In this document: piece after piece, positions 33,297-43,083 of the stretch
Layout of the letters: each line of letters opens with the position of its first letter
Position numbering within the stretch: the first letter of the stretch is position 1
Source of the DNA: an uncultured Eubacteriales bacterium
GTDB lineage: Bacteria; Bacillota; Clostridia; Lachnospirales; Cellulosilyticaceae
NCBI GenBank assembly: GCA_900551325.1
Contig: URVM01000017.1
Span: 1-64,000, forward strand
Length of the DNA stretch: 64,000 bases
Reading direction: 5' to 3'
Position numbers and translations under genes: made by a program
The notes under the pieces: generated by a model
Seen by the model: the letters and a program-made list of their open reading frames with translations, nothing else
Database searches by the model: none
Told to the model about the DNA's origin: nothing

Positions 33297-34270
33297 TAAC
33301 TACCTATAAGGCCTTCGCCAACACATATTTCACTATAAATTTTCGGTGCCGCTACTGTAAATACACGGTTTTCCATATATTCAAATACACTTTCACAAAG
33401 TTCAAATTTAATCTTATATGCGCAAAGTACTTGATATGCCAACCCATAACGGTTTTTAAAATATTCATTTTCAGATGCATCACCATATTTAGGATCTCCA
33501 ATAATAGGATGCCCTATTTGACTTAAGTGTGCACGAATTTGGTGTGTTTTGCCTGTTACAAGCTGTACTTCTATAAGTGTATAACGTCCATTAGTTTGAA
33601 GAGGTAATATACGTGTTTCAACAGGTTTTGCACCCTCAACGTATTCTTCTACTATTTTAACTTCATTTTTACCTTTTTCTTTAATATGGTAACCCTTAAG
33701 AACCATAGGTTCAGTTATACGTCCAAGAACAATACTCATATAATACTTAGAAATTTGTTTCACTTTAAGCATTTGACTAATTTGCTGTGTTGCCCTTAAA
33801 TGTTTTCCTATAAGGACAATCCCTGCTGTATTACGGTCTAGTCTATTACAAGGTGCTGGTACGAATCCATTAGCTTTTTCTGGATTATAGGAACCATTCG
33901 CAGTAAGATAATACTGCACTTCTTCAGCTAAGCTATGTCCATCTGCTTTATCTTTTTGAGTTAAAAGTCCTAAAGGCTTGTCTACAATAAGAATATGTTC
34001 ATCTTCGTATACTGTTTTAAAATGTATAGGACTTTCTTCTACAGATTTAGTTTCTTGCATTTCGAGTATTTGCTCATCATGCAAAAAAATCTTAATAATG
34101 TCACCCTCTACAAGTAATTCATTACCTTTTGGTTTCTTGCCATTATATTTAATTTTATTTGTTCGCATCCATTTATAGAGCAGGCTTTTAGGACATTTAT
34201 TTAAGTACTTAAGTAAGAACTTATCTAATCTTTGTCCTGCTTCATATGGATTTATAGCCACTTCTTTCAT
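33296..34270 (-). CDS. RluA-family 23S rRNA pseudouridine synthase (RluC/RluD-like)
   Basis: A 324-residue enzyme. An S4 RNA-binding domain lies at residues 10-70 (GQRLDKFLLKYLNKCPKS) and a RluA-type catalytic domain at 90-300 with PCNRLDRNTAGIVLIGK, whose Asp attacks the target uridine, and LVTGKTHQIRAHLSQIGHPIIGDPKYG. It isomerises uridines in large-subunit rRNA. The exact target site cannot be told from sequence. Probably monocistronic, facing the helical-repeat gene. Confidence 0.92.
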   Translation of the reverse strand: MKEVAINPYEAGQRLDKFLLKYLNKCPKSLLYKWMRTNKIKYNGKKPKGNELLVEGDIIKIFLHDEQILEMQETKSVEESPIHFKTVYEDEHILIVDKPLGLLTQKDKADGHSLAEEVQYYLTANGSYNPEKANGFVPAPCNRLDRNTAGIVLIGKHLRATQQISQMLKVKQISKYYMSIVLGRITEPMVLKGYHIKEKGKNEVKIVEEYVEGAKPVETRILPLQTNGRYTLIEVQLVTGKTHQIRAHLSQIGHPIIGDPKYGDASENEYFKNRYGLAYQVLCAYKIKFELCESVFEYMENRVFTVAAPKIYSEICVGEGLIGS

Positions 34271-34364
34271 GGTATACTCCTATTTACATTAACATGCCAT
34301 CAATAATTTTCATATTTTTTATTTTCATAGTTCTATTGTTAATTGTTTTGTTTTTGTGTAAGTC

Positions 34365-35129
34365 TTATTCTGCATAAATCATTTTTACACTCATACCACC
34401 ATCAATAACAAAATTAGCTCCCGTAATAAACCCTGCATCATCACTTGTTAAGTATAAAATAGCTTTTGCAACATCTTCTGGAACACCCACTCTACCAGCT
34501 AAATGCTGTAAATGGTCTTTTTCTCTAAGTGCAACAAACTTTCTATCTTTCTTTTTCTTCCACCCATTTGTTTCAATCCATCCTGGGCTTATAGCATTTA
34601 CTCTAATTTTAGGTCCTAAACTTGCAGCTAGAGAATGGGTAAGTGCTAAAAGTGCACCTTTTGAAGCAGAGTAAGGTTCTGTATTAGGTTCGCTCATTAA
34701 AGCTCTTGTTGAAGCCATATTTACAATACTTAAGCCTTCTCCTACCATATAAGGAACACAATATTTGGCACACATATAAGCTCCTGTTACATTTACTCGC
34801 ATTATACGTTCAAACTCTTCTATTGTAGTTGTGAATAAGTTTCCTTGAGATTGTACTGCTGCGTTATTAACTAAAATATCAATTTTTCCATAATGCTCAG
34901 CTACTTTTCCTGCCATTTCTTTAACAGACTGTTCATCTCCTACATCTGTTTTTATAAAAAAAGCATGAAATCCTTGTTCTTGTATAAGTGCTTCCACTTC
35001 TTTGCCAGCTTCTTCATCAATTTCTGCAATAATAACTTTTGCCCTACGTTTAGCAAATTCTACTGCTGTACAAGCACCAATACCTTGGCCTGCACCTGTA
35101 ATGACTACTACCTTATTTGAAAAATCCAT
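34365..35129 (-). CDS. SDR family NAD(P)-dependent oxidoreductase
   Basis: A 254-residue classical short-chain dehydrogenase: TGAGQGIG at residues 11-18 (cofactor loop), acidic AEID after strand 2 suggesting NAD preference, VNNAAVQSQG, and a catalytic Ser (NMAST) with YSASKGA carrying Tyr and Lys. The C-terminus GANFVIDGGMSVKMIY is typical. The substrate is unknown; glucose-1-dehydrogenase-like or 3-oxoacyl reductase-like annotations would be guesses. GGGAGG precedes ATG. Confidence 0.9.
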   Translation of the reverse strand: MDFSNKVVVITGAGQGIGACTAVEFAKRRAKVIIAEIDEEAGKEVEALIQEQGFHAFFIKTDVGDEQSVKEMAGKVAEHYGKIDILVNNAAVQSQGNLFTTTIEEFERIMRVNVTGAYMCAKYCVPYMVGEGLSIVNMASTRALMSEPNTEPYSASKGALLALTHSLAASLGPKIRVNAISPGWIETNGWKKKKDRKFVALREKDHLQHLAGRVGVPEDVAKAILYLTSDDAGFITGANFVIDGGMSVKMIYAE

Positions 35130-35208
35130 CCCACACCTCCCAAGTCCACTTAACGCTTTAATCTTTATTTTACCAAAAAACTAGTACTATGAAAAGCATC
35201 TCTTGTTA

Positions 35209-35244
35209 AAAAAACACATAAGCTTAGCTAAACTTATGTGTTTT
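35209..35244 (-). terminator. Terminator of the M16C peptidase gene
   Basis: Stem AAAACACATAAG / CTTATGTGTTTT followed by a T-run on the minus strand, just downstream of the stop at 35259. Confidence 0.85.
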
Positions 35245-35258
35245 CCCTTTTATTTTCA

Positions 35259-38162
35259 TTAAATGTTAATAGTTGTAGTAAAAAGACTTCTATTTTCAGC
35301 TATACTTGTAGTATTTCCAAAGACACAATATTGATTTTCATCAATAACTTTACGTATAACTGGAGCAAAACTTCTAAGAGTCTCATTAGTTGTACCAAAA
35401 ATCTCATCTCTTACTTGTTGAATATCTTCTTGTGTTGTTCCAACTAAACTATAAATTTGTCCTGTATAACCTTCTGTAGAAGCAGTAAATGGGAAATCCA
35501 TACTACTTATAGTTCCAATAAGATATTGAAGCATTTCCCTTTCATTTAAGTTTAATCCTTCTACATAATCTGGAATCCCTCTATAAATCTCTAAAGTTTT
35601 TTCTACATTTGGATCACGGTAGGAAACAAAGAACATATTGCCACTCTTTCTAAAGTCAGCAAAACATCCATAAGCACCATTTTTCACCCTAACTTCATTC
35701 CAAAGATAATCCATAGAAAGAATAGTTTTAAGCATTATATAGCCACCATTATAGTCAAAACCAAGCTTTTTAAAGTTATAACCCATTGCTACATAATTAA
35801 CATTACCAGGATAAATAAGTCCTTCTTTTATATCACGTGGTTTAAAATGAAGGTCCGTACTTTCTATATTTCTAGCCTCTAAACGACTTAAACCTTTATC
35901 TACCACATCCATACAAGAACTTACAAGCTCTTCATCTACAGTAAGCCCTATAGTATAGCGGCTACGATTCATAAAGAAATCATAAGCTTTTTTAAGATTA
36001 GAGATAACTTCTTCTTCCATAGTTTCCCACTGTTCATCTATTTCACATACTTTTTGGTAGAACACAAGCCCTTTAGTCATTTCATCAAAATATTCTGCTG
36101 GACTAAAGCCAGCTAAAAGTACACCATAAGCAATTTTATGGCCTTCACTACTTAGAGACATTTCCATCATAGATTTCATCTCTTTTATGATTTCACGTAT
36201 ACGACGTCTATCTTCAAAAGAAGTTTCATTTATAATTTCATGAACTAAATTTACTTGTTCTTCTAATTGGTCAAATAAAGCTTTTGTTTTAACTAAAAAT
36301 ACCTTTTTAAAGTTGCCTGAATGATTTACTTGATGAAGTGCTTGAATATGGAACTCAATACCACCTAGATGTTCATCAATAGTCATAGACAAGTCTTCAT
36401 ATTTATAAGACTTTGTATCAAGCTTACTCAGCATACCTACAAGCATACCTAAATATGGTAGACTTTCTTCTGGCACACCCTCTAAATCAATAAAATGATT
36501 TAAATAAACAACTTGATTTGTAAAAAGTGGACTAATGATATACTTGGTATCATTCTTCATTTCCTCTTTAAAGCGTGGGAACATAGATTTTTGGTCTAAT
36601 TCTTCTCGTGTTAAAAGTGGAATAGCATGAACCGCTTCTACAGAATCAGGTGTTTGCTGCATTTTATTAAAGGCCAATGTCTTGTCAATATGAGCTTGTA
36701 AAGTTTCTTCATTCCACTCTTCTTTAATTTTAGCTAATTTATTTTTAACTTTTTCTTCAATAATACTATCTAATCCTACTTTAGGTTCAATAACCATCTT
36801 AATACTATGCGTATTATCTAATAGATATTTCTCTATAAGTTCTTCAAAATAGCCTGTGTCTTTTTTAGCCTTTAAGTTTTCAAGTATTGTTTCATATCTT
36901 AAATAAATTGTAGGATCTTCATCATAAATCCAGCTCTTCATTGTACCAATATAGTAAAGTAAACCTTTAGAATAGCCTTTAAAGTCACCTTCACGAAGTT
37001 CAAATTCTTTAACTTGAAGTGCCCCATTTAATAAGGTTTTCGGAATACCTGTTTGTACAAGTCCTCTCAATGTTTCTTCTACAACTTCATAAAAACGTGA
37101 CTTTTTATCTTCTCCTACATTTTTAGCCATGATACTAAAAATTGGCTGTTTTAGATGAGTTTGGAAAGCTCCAAATACATCCTCACCTATTCCTTCATTT
37201 AATAAAGCCTTCTTAAGTGGTGAAGCAGGTGTTTCAAGTAACACATATTCAAGTATTGCAAGTCCTACCATAAGTTCACGATCTATAGTCTCACCTGTAA
37301 CACAGTTATACGATACATAAAGTTGATTTGGTTTTTCCTTAGCTACAGAATAGTAAGTGGTTACTTCTTTTGCTTCCTTAAATGGTTCTTGAGTTGCTAC
37401 AGTAGAATCTACTGGCTGATACTCAAAGTGTGATAAGTATTCCTTATCAATAAAGGTTAAAACTTCATCAATATCTATCTTTCCATAAAGGCCAATATAA
37501 CTATTAGAAGGATGATAATATTTCTTATGAAAGGCAATAAAGTCTTCATAGCTTAAATCTACGATGGCTTCTGGTGCACCACCTGATTCATTATGATAAG
37601 TGGTATCAGGGAAAAGTGCTTCTTTAATTTTTCTAAAGCCCACTTCTTCTGGTGAAGAGAAGGCACCTTTCATTTCATTATAAACAACACCTTTATATTC
37701 AAGAGGTGCTTCCTTATCCTCTATATGATAACGCCATCCTTCTTGCATTAAAATGTAATCATTTTTATAAATATTAGGGAAGAATACTGCATCTAAATAT
37801 ACATCCATTAAGTTTTGGAAATCTGCATCATTTTGACTTGAAATAGGATAAATAGTTTTATCTGGGTAAGTCATTGCATTTAAATAAGTATTCAGTGAAC
37901 CCTTTGATAATTCCATAAATGGATCTTTTAAAGGGAATTTTCGTGATCCACATAGAACAGAGTGTTCAATAATATGTGGTACCCCTGTACTATCATGAGG
38001 TGGTGTACGGAAAGTTATCCCGAAAGTTTTATGAGGATCATCATTCTCCATATATAAAATACGAGCTTTTGTTTTATCATGTTCAAAAAGATGAACTGTA
38101 CAGTCTATCTCTTTAATGTATTCTGATTTATTAAGGCTATAACCTTTTACATTATGCACCAT
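35259..38162 (-). CDS. M16C family zinc peptidase (presequence-protease/insulinase type)
   Basis: A 967-residue single-chain M16C peptidase. HIIEHSVLCGSRKFPLKDPF near residue 63 carries the inverted zinc motif HxxEH; the third ligand Glu lies about 75 residues later in YKGVVYNEMKGAF. Two further domains form the second half of the clamshell with no metal site, containing GAYGCFADFRKSGNMFF near 810. It probably degrades short peptides in the cytoplasm, as no signal peptide is present. The gene stands 51 bases after the deacetylase-like gene on the same strand and ends with a strong terminator. Confidence 0.93.
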   Translation of the reverse strand: MVHNVKGYSLNKSEYIKEIDCTVHLFEHDKTKARILYMENDDPHKTFGITFRTPPHDSTGVPHIIEHSVLCGSRKFPLKDPFMELSKGSLNTYLNAMTYPDKTIYPISSQNDADFQNLMDVYLDAVFFPNIYKNDYILMQEGWRYHIEDKEAPLEYKGVVYNEMKGAFSSPEEVGFRKIKEALFPDTTYHNESGGAPEAIVDLSYEDFIAFHKKYYHPSNSYIGLYGKIDIDEVLTFIDKEYLSHFEYQPVDSTVATQEPFKEAKEVTTYYSVAKEKPNQLYVSYNCVTGETIDRELMVGLAILEYVLLETPASPLKKALLNEGIGEDVFGAFQTHLKQPIFSIMAKNVGEDKKSRFYEVVEETLRGLVQTGIPKTLLNGALQVKEFELREGDFKGYSKGLLYYIGTMKSWIYDEDPTIYLRYETILENLKAKKDTGYFEELIEKYLLDNTHSIKMVIEPKVGLDSIIEEKVKNKLAKIKEEWNEETLQAHIDKTLAFNKMQQTPDSVEAVHAIPLLTREELDQKSMFPRFKEEMKNDTKYIISPLFTNQVVYLNHFIDLEGVPEESLPYLGMLVGMLSKLDTKSYKYEDLSMTIDEHLGGIEFHIQALHQVNHSGNFKKVFLVKTKALFDQLEEQVNLVHEIINETSFEDRRRIREIIKEMKSMMEMSLSSEGHKIAYGVLLAGFSPAEYFDEMTKGLVFYQKVCEIDEQWETMEEEVISNLKKAYDFFMNRSRYTIGLTVDEELVSSCMDVVDKGLSRLEARNIESTDLHFKPRDIKEGLIYPGNVNYVAMGYNFKKLGFDYNGGYIMLKTILSMDYLWNEVRVKNGAYGCFADFRKSGNMFFVSYRDPNVEKTLEIYRGIPDYVEGLNLNEREMLQYLIGTISSMDFPFTASTEGYTGQIYSLVGTTQEDIQQVRDEIFGTTNETLRSFAPVIRKVIDENQYCVFGNTTSIAENRSLFTTTINI

Positions 38163-38213
38163 GGCATTCTCCTTATAATTTTATTTATTCATAGACACAA
38201 GTTTATCATTTTT

Positions 38214-39017
38214 TCATTGTCCATGCAAGCGATGGGTTAAGGTGCTAACCGTTACAAATTCGACATTTTCCGCTTGCAACTTAGGAATCATTGCTTTTAA
38301 AGCCGCTGCTGTATGAGGTCCTTTTTGTGGCCCTACATGCCCAATAACAATAGCATATCCTTTTTCTTTTGCTACCTTTAAAGCTTCTTGTAATTGTTTT
38401 ATTACATGTTGTGTACTAGGTGTATTATCTAAAAACACATCTCTAATCATGTAAGTTGTGTGATTTTCTTTAGCAATCTCTTGGGCTATTTTTATATCAT
38501 AAGTTTTACTATCTACAAAGTATAAGTCTTTTTCTTTAGCAAATTCCATAAGTGTATTCACAATTTTTTTATCTTGCATAGCTCGCGAACCCATATGATT
38601 ATTCATACCTACAGCATAAGGAATCTCTACTAATGAAGCCTCTAAAATAAGTTTAACTTTTTCTGGCTTCATACCTGTTGTAATCCCTTTTGGACCAAGC
38701 CAACTAGGTTTACTCTTAAATCCTTCTAATGGTACATGTAATATAACCTCTTTACCTGCATCATGAAGCTTTGTTGCATCTTCTTTTGCAAATGGCATAC
38801 CGGGTATTACTGCTCCTGTAATAGGAATAGGTAAATTGGCGATAGCATCTGTTCCTGCCATTTGGTTGCCAAAATCATCGATAATGACAGCAATATATAA
38901 TTTATCTTTTACTTTATCCCCTTCTTTAATAATTTCTTGTCCGTATAGCACACTACTATCCATTAATATAATTAATGCTAAAAAAAGTGGTGTTATACCT
39001 TTAATTATTTTTTTCAT
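38214..39017 (-). CDS. Divergent polysaccharide deacetylase family protein (YibQ/DUF610 type), exported
   Basis: About 267 residues with a signal peptide (KKIIKGITPLFLALIILMD) and a deacetylase-like fold: IAVIIDDFGNQ (Asp-Asp), VILHVPLEGF, MNNHMGSRAM and IVIGHVGPQKG. The DD and H motifs are characteristic of DUF610, whose members are thought to act on cell-envelope polysaccharide. The start at 39017 is chosen because AGAGGTG stands 5 bases before it; an upstream ATG (39041) would add eight charged residues before the signal. It lies upstream of the M16C peptidase gene on the same strand. Confidence 0.85.
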   Translation of the reverse strand: MKKIIKGITPLFLALIILMDSSVLYGQEIIKEGDKVKDKLYIAVIIDDFGNQMAGTDAIANLPIPITGAVIPGMPFAKEDATKLHDAGKEVILHVPLEGFKSKPSWLGPKGITTGMKPEKVKLILEASLVEIPYAVGMNNHMGSRAMQDKKIVNTLMEFAKEKDLYFVDSKTYDIKIAQEIAKENHTTYMIRDVFLDNTPSTQHVIKQLQEALKVAKEKGYAIVIGHVGPQKGPHTAAALKAMIPKLQAENVEFVTVSTLTHRLHGQ

Positions 39018-39070
39018 TGTATCACCTCTTTTTAGTCTCAATATGGTTTAGTATGTGTCTTTCCACAAAA

Positions 39071-39098
39071 AAAACACTTGCTTTTATACAAGTGTTTT
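39071..39098 (-). terminator. Terminator of the YHS-domain gene
   Basis: Stem AAAACACTTG / CAAGTGTTTT overlapping the stop codon, followed on the minus strand by a run of T. Confidence 0.85.
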
Positions 39099-39435
39099 AA
39101 TGAGCCAGAAATTTTTCTCTACATTCCCAACTACAAAAGAAATATTCTTTTCCATCTTTTAAAATACGATAAGCCTCTTCTTTTAATAATTCCTTCCCAC
39201 AGATAGGGTCAATTACTAAATCCTTTGGCTTTTCTTGTACAACTTGTACAGTAGGTGGCACTTTCTCTATTACTTTAATTTCACCATTGACAATGGAAAT
39301 ACCTCGAATATTAGGATTGTCTTTATTCATTTTTATTACTTTTCTTATTTTGATTGTATAGCGAATAAGGTTAAATAAACTTAAAAGCATCATACTAAGA
39401 AAAAAATAAAATATTACGTCAATAATAAGTTCCAT
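39097..39435 (-). CDS. Membrane-anchored YHS/TRASH-type metal-binding protein
   Basis: A 112-residue protein with one N-terminal membrane helix (IIDVIFYFFLSMMLLSLFNLI) and a C-terminal YHS/TRASH-like zinc-binding motif, DPICGKELLKEEAYRI, then YFFCSWECREKF. The three Cys (CxnCxxxC) likely bind a metal ion. Proteins of this type are often accessory to heavy-metal or haem handling; function here is unknown. It follows metY by about 55 bases. Confidence 0.75.
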   Translation of the reverse strand: MELIIDVIFYFFLSMMLLSLFNLIRYTIKIRKVIKMNKDNPNIRGISIVNGEIKVIEKVPPTVQVVQEKPKDLVIDPICGKELLKEEAYRILKDGKEYFFCSWECREKFLAH

Positions 39436-39490
39436 TTCATAGGTCCTTTCTATACTGGAAATAATGCCATTCTACCTCAATCATATGAAT

Positions 39491-40771
39491 TTATTTTGAA
39501 TATGAGAATGCTTTTTCTAAATCCTGTATAATATCATCCACATTTTCAATACCTACACTTAAGCGAATAAGAGTTGGGCTAATGCCACAAGCTACAAGTT
39601 CACTATCACTTAATTGTCTATGTGTAGAGCTAGCTGGATGTAAAACAGCTGTTCTCGCATCTGCTACGTGAACTACAATAGCTGCAAGCTCTAAATGATC
39701 CATAAATTTCACTGCATCATCTTTTGTTCCTTTAATATTAAAGGAAATAACACCACTTGCACCCTTTGGTAAGTATTTTAATGCTTTATCATATTGTGTA
39801 TCTCCTTCTAAAAGAGGATAACTTACACTTTCTACTTGTGGATGTGCTTTTAGAAATTTAGCTACCTTTAAAGCATTTTCACTATGTCTTTCCATACGAA
39901 GATGTAGGGTTTCAATACCTAAATGAGTTAAAAAGGCATTTTGAGGGCTTATACAATTCCCCATATCTCTTATAAATTGTACCCTAGCTTTTGTAATATA
40001 TGCAGCTTTACCAAAAGCTTCTGTATAAATTAAGCCATGATAAGATTCATCTTTTGTTGTAAACCCTGGAAATTTACCATTTGTATAATCAAAGTTACCA
40101 CTATCTACAATGACACCACCAACACTTGTAGCATGCCCATCCATGTACTTAGTTGTAGAATGTACTACAATGTCCGCCCCGTGTTCAAAAGGTCTGCACA
40201 GAAATGGTGTTGCAAAAGTATTATCTACAATAAGAGGTATACCATGACTATGTGCAATCTCAGCCCAATATGTAATATCTAAAACATTAAGAGCAGGATT
40301 AGCAATTGTTTCACCGAAAATAGCTTTTGTATTTGGTCTAACAAGCTCCTCTATCTCTTCTTTAGTAGCATCAGGTGATACAAAGGTTACTTCTACACCT
40401 AGCTTTTTAAAGGTAATCGCAAATAAGTTATAGGTACCACCATAAATTGTGCTAAGAGCAATCAGGTGATCTCCTGCCTCACAAAGATTAAGTACAGCTA
40501 CCATACTAGCTGCTTGGCCTGAAGATGTACATAGTGCCCCAACACCACCTTCAAGTGCTGCTATTTTATTTTCAAGTGCTTCTACAGTTGGATTACTAAT
40601 ACGAGTATACATATGACCTGGTGCTTCAAGGTCAAATAGTTTAGCAACATGTTCTGTAGAATTATATTTATAGGTTGTACTTTGATAAATAGGCAGTACA
40701 CGAGGTTCTCCATTACCTGGTTCATACCCTGCTTGTATCATTTTAGTCTCAATTTTCCAGTTGTTATTCAT
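39491..40771 (-). CDS. metY: O-acetylhomoserine sulfhydrylase (MetY-type PLP enzyme)
   Basis: A 426-residue Cys/Met-metabolism PLP enzyme: YQSTTYKYNSTEHVAKLF near the start, HMYTRISNPT, CTSSGQAASM and VVHSTTKYMDGHATSVGG with the PLP Lys. Length and the insertion region fit O-acetyl-L-homoserine sulfhydrylase (MetY/Cgl-type), which makes homocysteine from O-acetylhomoserine and sulfide. No S-box riboswitch or T-box is visible in the 35 bases to the YesL gene, so it probably relies on an upstream promoter. AGGGGA precedes ATG. Confidence 0.93.
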   Translation of the reverse strand: MNNNWKIETKMIQAGYEPGNGEPRVLPIYQSTTYKYNSTEHVAKLFDLEAPGHMYTRISNPTVEALENKIAALEGGVGALCTSSGQAASMVAVLNLCEAGDHLIALSTIYGGTYNLFAITFKKLGVEVTFVSPDATKEEIEELVRPNTKAIFGETIANPALNVLDITYWAEIAHSHGIPLIVDNTFATPFLCRPFEHGADIVVHSTTKYMDGHATSVGGVIVDSGNFDYTNGKFPGFTTKDESYHGLIYTEAFGKAAYITKARVQFIRDMGNCISPQNAFLTHLGIETLHLRMERHSENALKVAKFLKAHPQVESVSYPLLEGDTQYDKALKYLPKGASGVISFNIKGTKDDAVKFMDHLELAAIVVHVADARTAVLHPASSTHRQLSDSELVACGISPTLIRLSVGIENVDDIIQDLEKAFSYSK

Positions 40772-40806
40772 TTTATTTCCCCTTTTCTTTTGTAAAAACT
40801 ACTTTC

Positions 40807-41565
40807 TTATATATACTTTAAGAAAGATTTATCTTCATCTTCTTGTACTTCTTCTTCCCCGTCTTCTTCATATCCTTCTTCATCATCTTCATACTCGTCT
40901 TCGTCTTCATCGGCTTCTTCATTTTCTTGGCCATCAGACTCTTGACTACGTTTTTGTGCTTCTTCTGCTGCTTTAATATGAAGCGTAAAATTCTTTTGAA
41001 TAAAGAAAGAGCAAAGTGCAATCGTTAAAACTGGTGAGATTAATAGCATAAGTGGAAATACAAGTGTTGCATATTGAATTAAAACTGCAAGTCCCACCAT
41101 AATAATGCTAGAAGCTAAATGCTTATGTGAAAGCACAAAAGCAGTTAAAAATACGCCTAAACCTTTTAAATGGAAGCGAGATAAAATTGCAAATACATAA
41201 ATAGTCATAATGCATGCTTCTAACACTAAGAAAAGTGCTAGCCCTGTAAAAATAAAAGAAGGTGTCTTACCATAATTCATTAAAATCACACGGTAAAGTG
41301 CACATGATAACCACAACACGCCAATACCTATTGTAATTGGAATAGATGCTAGTAAATTCTCTTTAAAACTTTTGAAGAAATCCTTTGTTACGTAAGCATC
41401 CTCGCCTCTTACCTTCTTGCCATAAACATAGAAAACAGCTGTTGTAGAGGCACCAATTGTAATGATTGGCAAACTACAAATAATCCAGTAAAAAGTTAAA
41501 ATCAGTAAATCCGCTACTTCCGTCCCCGCACGATATACCGGACCATCTAAATCAAATATTTTCAC
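40807..41565 (-). CDS. YesL family (DUF624) membrane protein with a long acidic tail
   Basis: A 252-residue protein with DUF624/YesL topology: FDLDGPVYRAGTEVADLLIL at the N-terminus, five membrane helices to about residue 195, and then about 50 residues that are mostly Glu and Asp (DEDEDEYEDDEEGYEEDGEE). YesL proteins are usually near carbohydrate ABC transporters and end soon after the last helix; the tail is unusual. It could bind cations or a basic partner on the cytoplasmic face. The gene is divergent from argG. Confidence 0.85.
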   Translation of the reverse strand: MKIFDLDGPVYRAGTEVADLLILTFYWIICSLPIITIGASTTAVFYVYGKKVRGEDAYVTKDFFKSFKENLLASIPITIGIGVLWLSCALYRVILMNYGKTPSFIFTGLALFLVLEACIMTIYVFAILSRFHLKGLGVFLTAFVLSHKHLASSIIMVGLAVLIQYATLVFPLMLLISPVLTIALCSFFIQKNFTLHIKAAEEAQKRSQESDGQENEEADEDEDEYEDDEEGYEEDGEEEVQEDEDKSFLKYI

Positions 41566-41763
41566 TATAAAACCCTCCTAGTCATTCTTGTTGTAATAAG
41601 TGATAGGTGTATTATACTACATTTTCATATACCTTTCTATGATGTTTTACAACTATACTATAGTATTTTAAAGAATTTATATGTAGAAATTATAATATTC
41701 CTAATGAAAAACACTAAAATTTTATAGTAAATCAATTATTTTTAATTTTAGTATAAATAGTAC

Positions 41764-41797
41764 TTGAAATCTTATGTGCTTTGTGTATAATTATACA
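41764..41797 (+). promoter_or_regulatory. argGH promoter with overlapping ArgR-like operator
   Basis: TTGAAA (41764-41769), 16-bp spacer, TATAAT (41786-41791). The palindrome TGTATAATTATACA (41784-41797) covers the -10 element and resembles a bacterial ARG box (AT-rich palindrome with TATAATTATA-like centre). ArgR bound there would block polymerase when arginine is plentiful. A second AT palindrome follows at about 41804-41817. Confidence 0.65.
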
Positions 41798-41846
41798 TAA
41801 ATCATTATATATATAATTTTAGATTATTTTAGGAGGGTTTAAAAAT

Positions 41847-43061
41847 ATGAAAGAAAAAGTTGTATTAGCCTATTCTGGTGGTTTAGACACATCTGTACTT
41901 ATTCCTTGGCTTAAGGAAAACTACGATTACGATGTAATTGCTGTATGTATTAATGTAGGTCAAGATGATGAGCTTGTTGGCCTTGAAGATCGTGCACTTA
42001 AAATGGGTGCTACTAAAGTCTATATTGAAGATGTAAAAGATGAATTTATGAAAGACTATGTATTCCCTATGATTCAATCTGGGGCAATCTATGAGTCTAA
42101 ATATTATTTAGGTACTGCTATTGCTCGTGCAATCATTGCAAAAACTCTTGTTGATGTTGCTTTAAAAGAAAATGCAGTTGCTATTTGTCATGGTTGTACA
42201 GGTAAAGGAAATGATCAAATTCGTTTTGAACTTGGTATTATGGCGCTTGCTCCTCATGTTAAAGTGATTGCCCCTTGGAGAACTTGGGATATTTCATCAC
42301 GTGAAGAAGAAATTGCCTACCTTGAAGAGCGTGGCTTTGAAGTACCTATGAAAAAAGACGATAGCTATAGCCGTGACCGTAATATGTGGCATATTTCTCA
42401 TGAAGGACTTGACCTTGAAAATCCATGGAATGCACCTCTCTATGATAAGATGCTTAAACTTGGTGTATCACCAGAACAAGCTCCTGATCAAGCAACAACT
42501 ATTAGTTTAACTTTCAAAGAAGGTGTTCCTACTCATTTAGATGGTGTTGAAATGGATCCTTCTTCACTTCTTGAAAAACTTAATGAACTTGGTGGAGCAA
42601 ATGGTATCGGTATTGAAGACATGGTTGAAAATCGTGTAGTAGGGATGAAATCTCGAGGTGTATATGAAACACCAGGTGGAACTATTCTTTATAAAGCTCA
42701 CGAAGAATTAGAGCACCTTACACTTGATCGTGAAACTTATCGTTTCAAACAAGAAGTAGGACTTGAATATGCTGAACTTATTTATAATGGTAAATGGTTC
42801 ACACCTTTAAGAGAAGCACTTGCTGCTTTTGTTACAAGTACACAAAAAGTTGTAACAGGTGAAGTAAAGCTTAAACTTTATAAAGGTAATATTATTCCTC
42901 AAGGAGCTACATCACCATTTTCTCTTTATAGTGAAAAGCTTGCAAGCTTTACAACTGGAGACCTTTATGATCACCATGATGCAACTGGATTTATTAATCT
43001 ATACGGCCTTTCACTTAAAGTACGCGCCCTTATGGAAGCAAGTAACAAACAAAATAATTAA
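41847..43061 (+). CDS. argG: Argininosuccinate synthase
   Basis: A 404-residue enzyme with the ATP-binding PP-loop AYSGGLDTS at residues 8-16, CHGCTGKGNDQIRFELG near 117, and WHISHEGLDLENP. It joins citrulline and aspartate to argininosuccinate using ATP, the penultimate step of arginine synthesis. Full length, with AGGAGG 10 bases before ATG. It forms an operon with argH 22 bases downstream. Confidence 0.98.
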   Translation: MKEKVVLAYSGGLDTSVLIPWLKENYDYDVIAVCINVGQDDELVGLEDRALKMGATKVYIEDVKDEFMKDYVFPMIQSGAIYESKYYLGTAIARAIIAKTLVDVALKENAVAICHGCTGKGNDQIRFELGIMALAPHVKVIAPWRTWDISSREEEIAYLEERGFEVPMKKDDSYSRDRNMWHISHEGLDLENPWNAPLYDKMLKLGVSPEQAPDQATTISLTFKEGVPTHLDGVEMDPSSLLEKLNELGGANGIGIEDMVENRVVGMKSRGVYETPGGTILYKAHEELEHLTLDRETYRFKQEVGLEYAELIYNGKWFTPLREALAAFVTSTQKVVTGEVKLKLYKGNIIPQGATSPFSLYSEKLASFTTGDLYDHHDATGFINLYGLSLKVRALMEASNKQNN

Positions 43062-43083
43062 TACTACTATATAAGGAGGCCAA

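Noticed and set aside
40818..41028. Lys/Met-rich and Phe-rich ORFs over the YesL acidic tail
   Set aside because: Frame shadows of the GAA/GAT repeat codons.
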